From Punctularia strigosozonata HHB-11173 SS5 (lineage: Eukaryota; Basidiomycota; Agaricomycetes; Corticiales; Punctulariaceae), in the NCBI RefSeq assembly GCF_000264995.1, contig NW_006767435.1:1113523-1177522 (forward strand): 64,000 nucleotides of DNA, in the 5' to 3' direction. A program made the position numbers and the translations under genes. The notes beneath the pieces were generated by a model. It was given only the letters and a program-made list of their open reading frames with translations, ran no database searches and was not told the origin of the DNA. This document shows positions 20,255 to 32,900 of the stretch, piece after piece; position 1 is the stretch's first letter, and each line of letters begins with the position of its first letter.

Positions 20255-21732
20255 ATGGCTGTCGCTATTGCACTCTGGAGCATCGTGCTCAAGCCCGGTC
20301 AAAAAGAGGTTGTCCAACCCGCTGGGGACCTTCGTATCACGAACGTCGCGCTGGGTGACCAACTGGACGACGAGAACGCCCGGACATCTGTGAAGTTCAC
20401 CTTCAGCAAGCCTGTGCAGGTGGACGAGGATGAAGAGGAAGAGGAGGAGGAGGAAACTTCCTTGACCTCCACGATCCTTGCCTCCCTCACTCCTGGCAAG
20501 GTGAGGTTCTAGGAAGACATTTTTTACCGGACACTCGGAATACTGACCACTCCTGGACGCTGCACAGATCGAGCAGGCGAACCTGAACCTTGTCCTCGAA
20601 GAAGACGGCGACTACCTCTTTGAGGCAGTTGGAAAGAAGTGAGCTGGACTCGAGCCGTTCGTGGGCTGGTGATACTCATCAACTGTTTCAGCACCATCTA
20701 TCTGACCGGAAACTACATCGGTTCGTGTATGTTTGAGTCTTCATCGTCATAGTACTCATTGCGACCATCTAGACCAGATTCCCCCGGACCAGCCTCCATA
20801 TGGGGAAGATGACTCTGAACTTGATGACGAAGAAGACGACTATGACCTTCGTGAAGTCTCTTCCGACGTCGAGATGGATCCCGAAGATATCATCGAAGAG
20901 GACGGGTCGGTGAAGTAAACTTCTGGCACGACCATCAACGCTGACCCTTTCTCCGACAGCCGCTTTGAGGAGCTCGAAGATTCCCCTGAGCCCGAGCCGG
21001 AATCAAAAAAGCGTCAACGCGCGGATGAGGCGGACACCGCGGCTGAGGGCACGCTTAGCAAGGCCCAGAAGAAGAAGCTGAAGAAGCTGAAAACGGCCAA
21101 CGGCGAGGCCGTGCCGACTGGAGACGAGAAGCCGGCGCCGAAAGAGGAGAAGAAGGAGGAGACCACGAAGCAGGAGGGCGAGAAGAAGGAGAAGGGTGAT
21201 AAGAAGAAGGGAAAGAAACCAAATCTCGGCGAGATGAAGGAGCTCGACGGTGGCCTCAAATACCAGGATGCGGTCGTCGGTACCGGCAAAGTTGCCAAGC
21301 CTGGGTCCCGCGTCAGCATGCGTTACATTGGTAAGCTCGACAACGGAAAGGTCTTCGATTCAAACACGAAGGGAAAGCCTGTGAGTACCCGGACGTCCCT
21401 GCTTGCCATCCCGTATATAACATTCTCCTCAGTTCGACTTCAATCTCGGTGCGGGCGAGGTCATCAAAGGTTGGTCCCCAGGTTCATGACCGTGACTTAT
21501 ATGGCTTACCCATACATCTCAAGGCTGGGACCTCGGTATTGCCGGTATGCAAGTCGGTGGACAAAGGCTCCTCGTCATCCCGCCGAAGCTCGCGTATGGT
21601 AAGAAGAAGATGGGCAACGACATTCCTCCCAACTCGACATTGACGTTTGGTAATGATTTTTATTCAACCCCAGCACGTTTGCAAATAACTGATGTCACGT
21701 TTGCAGAGGTCAAGCTTCTCAACGTTAAATGA
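20255..21732 (+). CDS. FPR4: Nucleolar FKBP-type peptidyl-prolyl isomerase (Fpr3/Fpr4-like)
   Basis: Nucleolar FKBPs isomerise prolines, including in histone tails, and act as histone chaperones in rDNA chromatin. The N-terminus [18 protein letters not shown] begins a nucleoplasmin-like domain (residues about 1-100). Several acidic runs ([35 protein letters not shown]) and a Lys/Glu-rich linker ([18 protein letters not shown]) follow. The C-terminal FKBP domain of about 110 residues has [50 protein letters not shown] and [16 protein letters not shown], with the aromatic active-site residues in place. Several introns split it; the exon joins at K-I, G-N, I-D, G-R, P-F and F-E are in frame. The length of roughly 370 residues fits the family. 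The expected location is the nucleolus. It is divergent from ARPC4. Confidence 0.92.
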
Positions 21733-24700
21733 TTCTCGATTAAGCACCTGAGACTCTTCGCTTCCGTCAACTTTCATTCCATTCATCACGTCACTGTCAA
21801 TCTAGAAAAACCCTGCCTGTTTTCATCTCTACTTGCTAGCCACTTGTTATACGCTTTGATCTTCCACCGTCACGTTCGTCGAAATCATATGCATTACACC
21901 GTCGAACCATCGACCTCATTGACGGATCTGCGCTCTTGGTGCTATCGTTAGGATGCCGCAATGCCACCTCTATATTGGGAATCATGGAGGCGGAGGATGA
22001 ATGGTAGCCCGGCTTTCCATTCTCAAAATTGCCTCTTGTGGTGCGATACTAGCATGACACGATTCGATAGTGGAGCTCGTATCGGTGCATCCGCATACGT
22101 CCAACAAACACAAATCCCAATATCCATGGAGATGCTCAACAAGCCAGAGACTGGGAGGCTTGGGGCCCGGCACGAGTATGCAGTAACAAGGCCAACACGA
22201 TGCGCGACTTGAGTTCTTCCATTCAGCTACATCGGACGGCCGGTTGGTTTTAGCGTCGTATATACATGTTTGAGAAGCTCGCGCCGACCGACCACAGGAG
22301 TGTGAACGGGCCCCCGTGCTGCAGCAAGCATGGCCTAAGCTGCACCACACAACGCCGGTTCCCGAAACTGCATTGGAAGGGGAGCTCGGCGAAACCGCTG
22401 CTGGGATAATCTGCACCGATCTGTATGATTGGACTGTAGCAGATCGTATCGAGACATGATACGGGTGGAGTGAGGGTAATCGCTGTGGGCGCAAGGGTGG
22501 GAGCCAGGGCTGTTCGACGTACCACAGGCGGCCACCGTAATGTATCAGATCCTCACACTCACTCACAGCAGCCGTTCCGTATGAATGGCCCCACAAACCA
22601 GGACGACGGCGAGCATGGAGGCAACAGGGTTGCTGGGCCGCGAGTCCTTCGCTGGCTAGAAGGAGGCGTTTGGCTACGGCTCCGACCTCTATGGAGAGTT
22701 GTTATGCTTCTAATAGTAGGGATTACGCCCGAGAGTGGTTGAATCGATGGTGGGCGCCGTCGCGGACCAATATTCCCGATAATCCTTGACTGTATTCCCT
22801 AGGACCGGTGGGAGAGAGGGGGGACGAGAACACGCCGAGTTGCATGCTTTTGGAAGGAGAGGGCTATCGGCGGGAAGCCGAAGGCGCCGCTGGCAGAAGG
22901 CGGTTCCCTTCCTACGATCGGCTAAACCCAGTTTCTGGGCAGAGCCATCCATGAGTTTTGATACGACACGAGCATGCCAGCCGTTACGCTGAGATAGAAT
23001 CATTAAACTTCCGTGCTGTCGTCACGAGGTTTTCCTGCCCAATTTACTTTTGAGGACGATGTTCGCAAGCATCCGAGGAGCAGTCTGGCCCTAGACGTTG
23101 CAGATGGCGCTCAAGGCCCCTCCGATTGGGTGGAGCGAGCACGCCGGTCTGTAAATATATTGTCTTTTCGGGGTTGTAATCTCGTATCGTAACCGCACCT
23201 TCATCATCACATGCCATCCGTTTTGGTCGCACCTTGGATCTACCCTGGACTACTAAACCGCATGCCCTGGCGCAGGAATCGTCTTCGGATTTATTCTTGG
23301 CACCGATATTTCCTAGAGGCAGCAAGCATTGCGTCGACCGGACAACATGAGGATTACGAGACTTCCCAAACCTGATTCAACGTCGCGTCTGGTAAGGGCC
23401 CGGGGCGATCTTTTTACGCGGCCGCGAGGCGATCGTTGCTCGGCTGCCCGTGACCGATATTGCCTGGCGCCTCGACGGTCCTGCATCAACAGATCAGCTC
23501 CCTCCTGGTATATAAGGGCGAAGGCTGACCAGCAAAGTGCCCCGTACCGGACGATGATCCTGGCCTCCGCTCCCGCTCCAGCCTCACTGGCTGGTTAGCC
23601 CCTGCTAGCCAGTTCTAGGTCTTTGTCCCGCATAGGTCGGTACCTACCAAGATTTTATGAGTGCAAAGATGTCTTATATCTCATTATTTTCCTCGATTGT
23701 GTAGGATAGAGCGTCGACCTGGGTAACCAGCTACGCATGGTCCTTCTGGGGCTTTTTCCGAACTCATGGTGCGCCCACAGTACTGGCCTTCGCATTTGAA
23801 TGTCTGCATTGCGGACTCACCATGGGAATGGAAGAAGCCCCTGACCGCATCGGCGTAGTTGCTTTTGTCTGACGATCTCCGCGTACCTGGTCGTTGCCTG
23901 ATGATTATCTGTCTAGGAATGCACGATACTGTGCAGACCAAGACTTTGCGCCGTCGAAGGGCTACCACGTCGCGCCCCGTTGCCACTCCTCGGACGTGAC
24001 AACCGCGACCGCTCGTTCTATGCGGCCCATCGAGCGAGGATGGATAGTTCAGACGAACATAGTCTTCAAAGACTGCACGAGGATGGATCGAAGCTCGTAA
24101 GTTGCCAGTGCTTTCAATTTCCGAGCAGTCGTCTGAGACCAGTTTGCAGCGCCGCACGGAAGAGGACAAACCTCGTTTGCTGAGAAGTCCGTTGAGTCGG
24201 TCCACGTCACGCTTCGCGACGGCCGGCGCGCTTTTGGACTCTACTTCCGTTCTGCGTGACCAGGGACTCGACATGCAGCCGTTGTCGAGAGACACCCAGG
24301 ATTCACCGTTCGATCCGGAGGACCATGATCTGAGAGGAGTGGGCGTGGCGGAACAGAGCAGCGCGTTAGGGGTGGCGTTGATTACGACCAAATACCGACA
24401 GCAATACTATCAACGTGATTCGCGCGTTACATTTATCCGGTGTGTTGAGTGTATACAAACGATCAAACTATCGTCGAGACCAACGAGCCAGTGGTGATAC
24501 TACCATTCCGCGGCTTGTGATTTCATTCAATACCAGGGGCGATACATACCCTTCCACGCGTGAACGACCATAAACGACTTAGCCAAGCCTCGGTTTTCGG
24601 CATGATTGCTCTTTACCCCTATCTGTTCAGGAGCGCATACGTCCATTATCTAAAACCCTCGTCGGACTTGAAGCTGTCGGACTTCGACGATGTGGCAGCT

Positions 24701-25320
24701 GAACTCCGCGGCGTTAGACGATAGTCTCTGGCCAAAGTCCCGGCAACTTCGAGGCATGCACTCCGTCGGTCAGTATGTAGGCCGGAAGCTGATCTTCTGA
24801 GAGCCAGGAAAATGAACGTCGCTCACCACGGTGTCGACTCGCAATAGGGGATACGAGCCTCATTTGCGAGCTTAATCTGACCCAGTGGATATGGCAGTTG
24901 GCTGTAGTGTGCTGGGTTCTAGCTTCAACAATTGTATGATCTCATTCCGTATGCATATCAAGCGTTGCAAGGCGTGCTATGACCCAGCCGAACGTTAACG
25001 TAGCTTGGAACCAGTTACTCACTAAGCACTGTGGAGATGGTTCGACCTAAGTGATTGAATGTACCGTACGATCGCCGAACGAGTTCAGATGTTATTGCAG
25101 TCATTCTGATGCGCCCTGAAGCTAGCAAAATCTGTCGGTGAGCCAGGAGAGTACGTCGGTGACCCTATATAGCAGAAGTAAAAGAGGAGTTCGGCCGGAG
25201 ACGCGCAAAGCTCCTTTGGTCGGGGACTCGGGCTCCCCGATTGCCGGATGGCACGTGGCTTCACGAGTCGGCCCGTGCGGGCTTGCTTTACTTCCTCTCG
25301 TAGGGCGTAGTATACAAGCG
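21733..25320. other. Gene-poor 3.6-kb stretch
   Basis: No gene was recognised. The minus strand stays open for 204 codons at 21982-22596 and 235 codons at 23684-24391; both translations are arginine-, serine- and cysteine-rich in the way of chance frames in GC-rich DNA. On the plus strand, 24000-24497 contains a serine- and acid-rich frame (for example LDSTSVLRDQGLDMQPLS) that could be a gene remnant, but the joining intron would be only 32 bases. Nothing resembles a transposase. Confidence 0.4.
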
Positions 25321-26980
25321 ATGCCTACACCCAATGCATTTCCTCTAGGTCACGACGTGGCAGACACTATTCTGCATCATATCGACGATGCCGCTACATT
25401 GTTCTCGTTCATCCTCTCAAGCAAAGCTGTTTTCGGCGTTTACAAGGACCACTCTATGTCGATCTTGCGCTCCGTCGCTGCCTACCAGGTTGGGCCTGCT
25501 TGGTCTCATGCTCTATCTCTGCTACGAATACAGTGTCAAGGCGAAACCACGGGTCACGCCCCCGAAGAACTTATCAGGCCGAATGAATTGTTCGGACTTG
25601 CCAGAAACGGACGCACCATATGCGCTCTGGAAGACCTCTTCAGTTGGAGGTACTTCCGTGTTTTGCATTGAGCAAACTACCTATGCAAACCTATTGTAAC
25701 CTATTGTGTATTAGGCACAAAGACCACACAATACCCCAGAGTCGGCTCACGCTGGCTGAGTCATTCCAATTCCAGCGTGCAATGTACCGATACTGGAAGC
25801 TTTGTATCCTATTCGCGAACAACCATGAACGCTATCACGATACCGATTACGTGCCATTCAAACATCGGGGCTGCCAATATTTACAAGGTTGCCAGGATGC
25901 CGAGCTAGACGAGTGTGAGGCGATTGCGCGATTTGCGGAAGAGACTGTGAGATGGGCCATCAAAGCAGTCGAGTTTGATTCCGAGGAGTTGTTTCATAAT
26001 ACAGGTGAGAATCCGGAGTTTGCGTTCTCGTATAATTTGAGACTGAAACTGGTCATAGTCATGGACCAGGCCGTACAGGCTCGCGTAGCTGAAGGTCCTG
26101 AGATACTCGTGAAGTGCTATCAAAGGGCTAGTGGGAATGAAAATCCGAGTTCCGTTCTCCATTTTCTGCTTGGCGGACCATCTGTCTCCGATCGATTGCT
26201 GTTGAAAGAGTTAATCTTGAAAATGAGAGGGGAACGATATCCCAGTCCTACTCCTTGGACCACTCCTTTGCTTCTTCAGGGACGTTCGCCCCCGGCAACC
26301 TGTTCGTCCCTCCAGTCATTATCGCATCCGAATTACCATTGATCCTCTTGGTTAGGCGATCGTTGCCTTGGGCATCAAGGCGCACATGATGATATATGGA
26401 GCAAAGGAAGTACGTGAATATACTGGCTTATCGTGGTCTCGGATTGCTCACGGCGTTAGACTATGCGTTGCTCCAGGGCGTCATCGACGTAAAAGAACTC
26501 TGGATGACGATCCCCGCCCACCAGCGTAGCAAGCCGGAAGAGTACGACTTCGAGACATATTTCTCGTGTCGGCGACGCCGGATGGACGAGAGCATGATAC
26601 GGGAATTGCGGGCGTGCCAGACCCTTCAGACTAGCCAAGACGCGCCCGGTTATTCTTGGGCAGAGGATGATTCGCTCTGTGAGCAATGTCTGAAACGATG
26701 TATAACCGAGCGCATAGTTCCGTGGTGGTCGCGCCAGAGGCTCGAAGGTATCGTGAAGTTTCCCCGAGCATCGACGAATGCCCGTAGCTGACATGTTGAA
26801 TCCAGTGACTAAGGACAAGCGCCCTAATTGTCGTCACGGTTGGGGATGCAAGAGCAACGTCGACGATGAAGATCACGCATGTGCCTTCAACGTGAGTCCG
26901 AACACGCTGGTACATCGACATCGTCCGGCACGCTGCTGAGGATATAACAGCATTTCTGCGAGCCAACGCCCGACAACTGA
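25321..26980 (+). CDS. F-box-like hypothetical protein with C-terminal PBZ-like zinc finger
   Basis: Not recognised as a named gene. The start MPTPNAFPLGHDVADTILHH, followed by DDAATLFSFILSSKAVFGVY, resembles an F-box-like N-terminus. Exon 1 is 25321-25649, and a clear intron (25650-25714) leads to HKDHTIPQSRLTLAES. The middle is helical and acidic (ECEAIARFAEETVRWAIKAV). A 54-base segment at about 26006 looks like an intron but is also open in frame. Later exons carry YALLQGVIDVKELW and DDSLCEQCLKRC. The last two exons encode RPNCRHGWGCKSNVDDEDHA, then CAFN joined to HFCEPTPDN and a stop. Cys-x5-Cys-x8-His-x5-His resembles the poly(ADP-ribose)-binding PBZ finger, with a longer middle loop. 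An exon boundary around 26240-26365 is unresolved. A role is unknown; ubiquitin-ligase adaptor is only a guess from the F-box resemblance. Confidence 0.55.
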
Positions 26981-27094
26981 GTTCAGAGCGTGGGACGATT
27001 GAGCGAATGTCGCTTGCACATTCGCCAATTGTTCATGGACGTCGCTAGCGCGTACAATGTATCAAACGATGAGGTGTCCGGCCATGCTATGCGT

Positions 27095-29217
27095 CTATAT
27101 CAAGAAAGAACTATCCCCACACTCTTTCATTCTTGCAAGTATGTTCGTGTGCACCAAGCCGTCGTCTTTCTGCGCCAGTGCATACAAGCTCCGACGCCAT
27201 CCCGTCTGAGGCCATCCGGCTCTGTGCCTTGTATGATGCGCCAGAGGTGAGGTATCGATGTAGGCTTCTATGTCGTTTGATAGTAAGTTGTACTCGTCGC
27301 GTACGCGAGCATCGCGCAGTGAGTCGTTGCTTTCGTGCAGGAGGCCTTGGAGAAGAAGCCACACGAGGAACGGAAAGACGCTCCTGTCCTTCTTTAACCA
27401 GGCAGCTCTTGCATGCGTAATTAGATTCGCGGTATCTAATGGTGTACTTCGAGTATCAGCTTTCCACAATGACCAGGACACGGCCAAGCGTACCACGCGA
27501 CGAGTGCTTGGACGCGAGGTCAGGTTGCTCGTGGAGAGCAATGGCCCCCAGCAGTGAGATATCGAGCCAGTCGGGATCTTTCCGGTTGACGATCCCGTCT
27601 AAGAAGACTCGATAGTACGTGGCGCAAAGATCCGCATCCGGGTCCTTCATGCGAGCGTGAACGTTGCGGAGCAAAACCAACAATTCAAACTTGGTGGCGT
27701 GTCCACGAGGCGAGGTCCGTGCGTTCGCGAATGGTAGAGCATGCAACAAAATACGGGTGACGCGTGCCAACCCTCGGTCACGTAGGTGATTTTCGAGTTT
27801 GTTCAGATGATGATCGGGGAGGATAAACTTCTTGGAGGAGCTGCATCGAATTTCTTCTCGAAGTGAGTTCAAGCCGAGCTCGACGTCGACGGGGCTGTCC
27901 ATCTGCCACGAAATGAACTCGAAAACGAAACGTAGCTGGCGTTCTCCATCGAGTTCAGCAACACAAGGAATGAGTTGATCAAGGATGTCATCGTCGGTAA
28001 CGTTCTGGAACATCCAGTTCAAGACGTTGAAGTCAAGTTCGCAGTCTCGTTCGTGTCTCATGGTGGCTGGGTCACCGCGAGCGGCGTTGATAAGATCTAT
28101 CACCACCATGGGCCATATCGCCGCAGCGATGCAGGTTCTGTAGATCCTGATCATCCAGGTAACCAAAGGGCCCCATATCACCGCGCTGAAGATGCTGGTA
28201 GACGATAACCTGCTTGATAAGAGGGTGTAAGTCAGATGTGCCATGAGTCCGGTCAGCCCGGCCAGTAGACGGCCGACAAGGGTGTTGAGGCTCCACACGA
28301 GGTCTAGTAGCCCCGCCACGAACAGCAGCAGCGCAGCCAGCAGCAGAATGGGTACCAATCCGATCGTCCCGGGTATATCCGATCGCATGAAATTATCGTA
28401 CCGCTCCTGCCGCCGACGAACGCTATCCCGTTGAGATGTCGTCGTCCTCCAGATATCGTAGTAGAATCGCAGCTGGCTCTTCAGAATGATACAGAAGAAA
28501 GCAACTACCACGGATATGAGGAGGCTCGAAAACCAGAACGAGTTTATTCGAATGGACGACGACGAAGGGTAGTACGAATTCTGATTGGGATCAGCGAGAT
28601 GAGGTGCTTGCGTCTCAGAAGATGAATTGTTTTGGGAATCAAGTCGCTGAGCGATGGTGTAGAGAAGCTGAGTGGACGTCTCTCCGTAGTCCTGTTGTAG
28701 ATTCTTGTACGAATCTACGACGAAGGTCGTAACGACGGCCGAGAAGAGACCAGCCTGATGCAAGTTCATGATGAGGAACTCGTGTTTGTCCTGTGAGTGA
28801 ATCTGACCCACGAAGACGAGCAATGAGTCTATTTCGTCTTTTAGCGATTTGACCATCTCGTGGTCATGATCTGAGCGAACGAGGTCCACCTCAGTATCAT
28901 CGTCACGTATGGTAGCTGAGAGATCCTGACCTTTCATCACCCTGGCACATAGTGCCCATCCTACGGGATCCCGGGGAGCAATCCCTGGATGCGCCTCCGC
29001 ACAAGTTGGATCAGCTTTGTGACCAGAAGGAGGTGGAGAGTGTGGAGCATAGTCGTACATCTAGCAACATACTGTAAGCAAGCCTCGAGGATACTACTCT
29101 GAACGAGACACTCACCTCGAGCGTCGGTGCGTCACTCAACCAACTATCTCCCGAAGCCGAGCGAAGTGGTCTACGATGCTTTGCGTCCACGTCAGATGTT
29201 TGACTCCGGCGCAGCAT
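27095..29217 (-). CDS. DUF6535 membrane protein
   Basis: Belongs to the large Agaricomycete family with an N-terminal DUF6535 domain; function unknown. Exon 1 (29116-29217, start MLRRSQTSDVD) joins exon 2 at 29060. A 57-base intron probably lies inside exon 2: the bases between LLVF and AGLFSAVVTTFVVDSYKNL are bounded by GTGGGT and CATCAG, and removing them restores the family pattern DSLLVFAGLFSAVV. The segment is also open, so retention adds 19 residues without a frameshift. Two to four membrane segments follow (SLLISVVVAFFCIIL, VPILLLAALLLFVAGLLDLVW). A further intron (about 27436-27493) joins SSR to DTANLITHARAAWLKKDRS and carries the protein to the stop at 27095. Domain and family are well supported; the start exon is less certain. 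Confidence 0.75.
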
Positions 29218-29981
29218 TCGGATGATTCACTCCACGTAGGTACAATGGGTATGGTGGCCTCAAGGGCACCGGATCGTCCTGTCATCATAGGTATGAGCTT
29301 GCTCGTTCTTCGAGGATTGACACAGCCGGTGGACGCACCATTACCCCAAAACCATTATTCGGGATCTTCCAATGAGAGAAGCTCATCTCTTGGGTATGAA
29401 ACGATCACCGAGCAGAGAGTACGCCCAAGGGAAGAATAGGCGCTTGAAGGCCAGGTTACACACTCATATACGCAAGCCGTCTCCGCGTCCACCGGTTCGC
29501 GCCCATAAGATAACGTAGCGATCAAGATCAACCGCGGCCTGAATTTCGTTCCCGCTCATTGCGGCATGTGCAATTCGCCATCGGTGCAGAGATGTGGTGA
29601 GTGAGGCGGAGTCGGAAGAAAGCCATAAGAAGGCACAACACAGCTGCTGCGACTACACGTGTGCCATCGTTTCTATTGTATGCTGTGCTTCCGCTAAGAT
29701 GCCAATGTGCTCATGATATTAATGTCAGATTCTTTGTATGATAAGATGACAGATTATCGGCACGAGCAAGGACGCCTGGCACTTGCTTTCCCTCCAGTGA
29801 CGGACGTGGCGGGACCGCGTCCTCGGCGTGGGCACGACGTAGCCAAAAGCGAAAAGCCGTGCTGAGGAAGTAAGGGGCGCTCCTCCCGACATTCCCTTGC
29901 GGTGTCACATAGGACCGCTGCCATAAGAGCAAGGCCATTCAAGTCTGCTGATTAGGGCCGCGCCGACGTGCTCCGAAGATT
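29218..29981. other. Intergenic region, no gene recognised
   Basis: These 764 bases lie between the DUF6535 start and the RAD5 stop, both on the minus strand. Open frames are short and featureless. Confidence 0.45.
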
Positions 29982-32900
29982 TCAATGATATCTATTGGGC
30001 AGAGATGTGAGCATTACGGATTTGGCGCACCGGCGAGACGCCGAACCTTGTAGCCGTGCCTCCTTCTTCTGCCGCTGTGTTTCGTTCCCTTTGATACCGG
30101 AGAAGGCCTTGCGATGTCCAAACCTCAGCTTGAAACACGGATGGAGGTGCGCTGAGTTCAACATACCTCCTTGATGAGAAGCTTCTTGCGGTCCTGGATC
30201 TCGAGAACCTGCGCCAACGTCACCACGCCGTCCCAGACTGCAGGTTGGTCGTCGACCACTCACCTTGGATTCGACAGTATTTTCAGCTATCAGCTGGTAT
30301 ACATGAACCGGTTTCTTCTGGCCGATGCTACACGCGTTTCAGTCAGCGAACTGTCTCGGGTTGCACAGCTCGAAGCGACAAACCGGTTGCATCTGTCAAT
30401 AGCTTGACTCTCGATTCCTTCCTGCCACCATCTGTGGAGGCCGTTAGACGCTAAAACAACAGATGGGTGATTAGAAGATGGCATACGGATCCATACTACG
30501 ACGAGTCAAACGGAGTGAGTAGAAATGCAAAAGGTGATTGACGGGAAACCACACACAGATACACATTGTTTGCTACAGTCAGGTTGAGGCCGAGAGCGCC
30601 AGCCTTCAGGGAAATTAACATGACCTTGGGGTTTGCCACGCGGATATCGTCCTCAGTACGTGCCCTGGCTTTGGACTTGCCCATTGCCTTCTTATTCTTC
30701 GGCTCATCATCGCTCAGGAAGCCGTCATCATCGGTGCCGCTCAAAGCGAAATCCGAGTCGTCGCGATTGAGATCATCGTCGGCGAAGATGGCGTCGATCA
30801 CGGAGGAGCTCCGCCTGCGCAAGCGTCGGCTGCCCGATTGGCTCCGAGTTGGCGGTGCAACTTGGGGTACATCCTCCTCTTCCATGGGTACGCAGAATTG
30901 CTCTAGTGTCTCCTTCCTGCGTCTGGCAGACATCTGTCCGTCGAACCGAACATAAGGTATCCTATGCAAGATATTCAAGACGAACAAGCGCGTCACAAGT
31001 TCGGTGCTTACCCTTGTTCGTCGAGTGCCTCGCCGATCTAGAAGAGCACACAGGCATTTAGGACGGATTATGCAGAACAACCGTCGATCTGAATTCTGAC
31101 CTTATCAAGGAAGGACGTGAACTGCGAGAAAACTAGCGATTTCTCGGTACTCGGCGTCAGCTGGAGCAAATGTATAAGCTGGTTAATCTTGTCCGAAGGT
31201 CCCGCACGCAAGCCGGCAGCTGTATCATCTTCGTCGTCATCATCTACACGAACAGGCGCTTGCGTGAGCTCTGTGGGTGGCGGGGGTTCAATGAGGTCTC
31301 CCATCCCGAGAGGCCGGCGATCCTAGAAAAGCATCAGTGTCATTCGACCTCAACGATTCGACGTAAATTACAAACCATAGGGCACTTCGGATCGCGGGCA
31401 AGTACCTCGGTGATACTGACACGCTTATGTTAGCTTTGCTTTTCGAAGGGTTTATGATTCCTGGCCTTACCATGCGAGGCAGAAAGGGTGGCCGCAACCC
31501 GTAATCCTCGGATCGTTCAGAATTCCCATACAAATCGGACACTCCTCGTTGTCCTCGATCATCTGCGCCAACATGGACTGCAGCCGGGTCCGGTCCTGCG
31601 CCGTGAGATTCATGTTCGCCACCGGCGCATCCCGCCCGCCGTGTTCCGCCGAGTATCGGAGGTTCTCTAGGTAGTCCCGCGGTATCAAGCCAGGATGAAG
31701 AACCAACTGGCGCAGGCGTGTGAGCATGCTGAGCACGTTGCTCTGCGCTTGCGCGCCGCTAATGCGACCCTGCTCGTCCATAAAGCTGTCCAGGCGTTTG
31801 CTCGATAGTGACTCAATCTCGTCGTAGAGGGCCCTGGCGTCGGGGCTGAGGGTGACGGGAATGACGGTCATCTCAACCTATTGCATGGCAGATAATCAGT
31901 ATGTGCGACGAAACCGGCATAATGGACTGACCGGTGGCAAGGGCACCAAGTGATTACCATTTTTGTCCTTCATTTCTTTGGTCCGGTGAATGCAAATCGA
32001 TGACATCACGGCGCGAAGCAGTTCAGCACCAGAAGGATCGCCATCTTTAAGGGGCCTGATAATAAGGCGCTTGAACATGTCCTCGTTGTCGAGGGGAGCG
32101 CAAACGCGCAGGAAGGTTAACTGCCAGGACAGGTGATCAGCATGGCTTCATTGGAGTGCTGCGAATGAACATACAATTGAACCAAGATCCCTTGGAGAGT
32201 TGATCTGCGGAATGCGCGCTCGGATGACAGTATAGTTCTTGAAAATACCACGACTCACAATGGGCGTCCCTGTCAATACCCAGCGCCGCTGGGCAGCGAG
32301 CGCGCACACGGCCCGGGCCATCTTCGTCTTCGGATTACGGATTTGGTGTCCTTCGTCCAGGATAACTCTCTGACGTATGTAAGCGTTACATTATCATTGC
32401 CTCACTCGGGAGCTGTAGGTGCCCACCTTCCATTGCACGTCAAAAAGGGCGCCCTTAGCTGCGGTGACCTTCTTCTTCTTCTTGACTGGTTCGCCGTCTT
32501 TCTTGGGTTCGGGATGTTCGCCGGTGACGGTCTGATATGTCGTGATGACAACATCATACTTCTGCAACTCTTTCGCAGTCATATTTCGGCTTGAGCCGTA
32601 ATAAACGCAGTGAGTAAGAGCACCAGGCACAACGTGATCCTTGAGCTGCGTTTCCCAATTACTGAGAATAGATAACGGCACGACTAGTGCATCTCTCAGC
32701 GGTAACCTCCAAGTTGGGAAAGATAAAACATACCGATCAACGTCGACCTTGACCATTCCGGGACAATGTCGCCTTGTGTTGCCATGATCCTACCCCAGTA
32801 TTATGTCAGGTCCACGCCGCGGGGGACTATGCACCTACAGCGCAATCATCGTGAGTGTCTTGCCCTGGAAATTTTTTGACTTCGGGTCAGTAGTCGAAAT

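Noticed and set aside
21982-22596. Open frame of 204 codons on the minus strand
   Set aside because: No recognisable motif; several overlapping frames are equally open; high Cys, Ser and Trp content without pattern.
23684-24391. Open frame of 235 codons on the minus strand
   Set aside because: The composition is Arg/Ser/Cys-rich and featureless, there is no domain or credible splicing, and long chance frames are common in GC-rich DNA.
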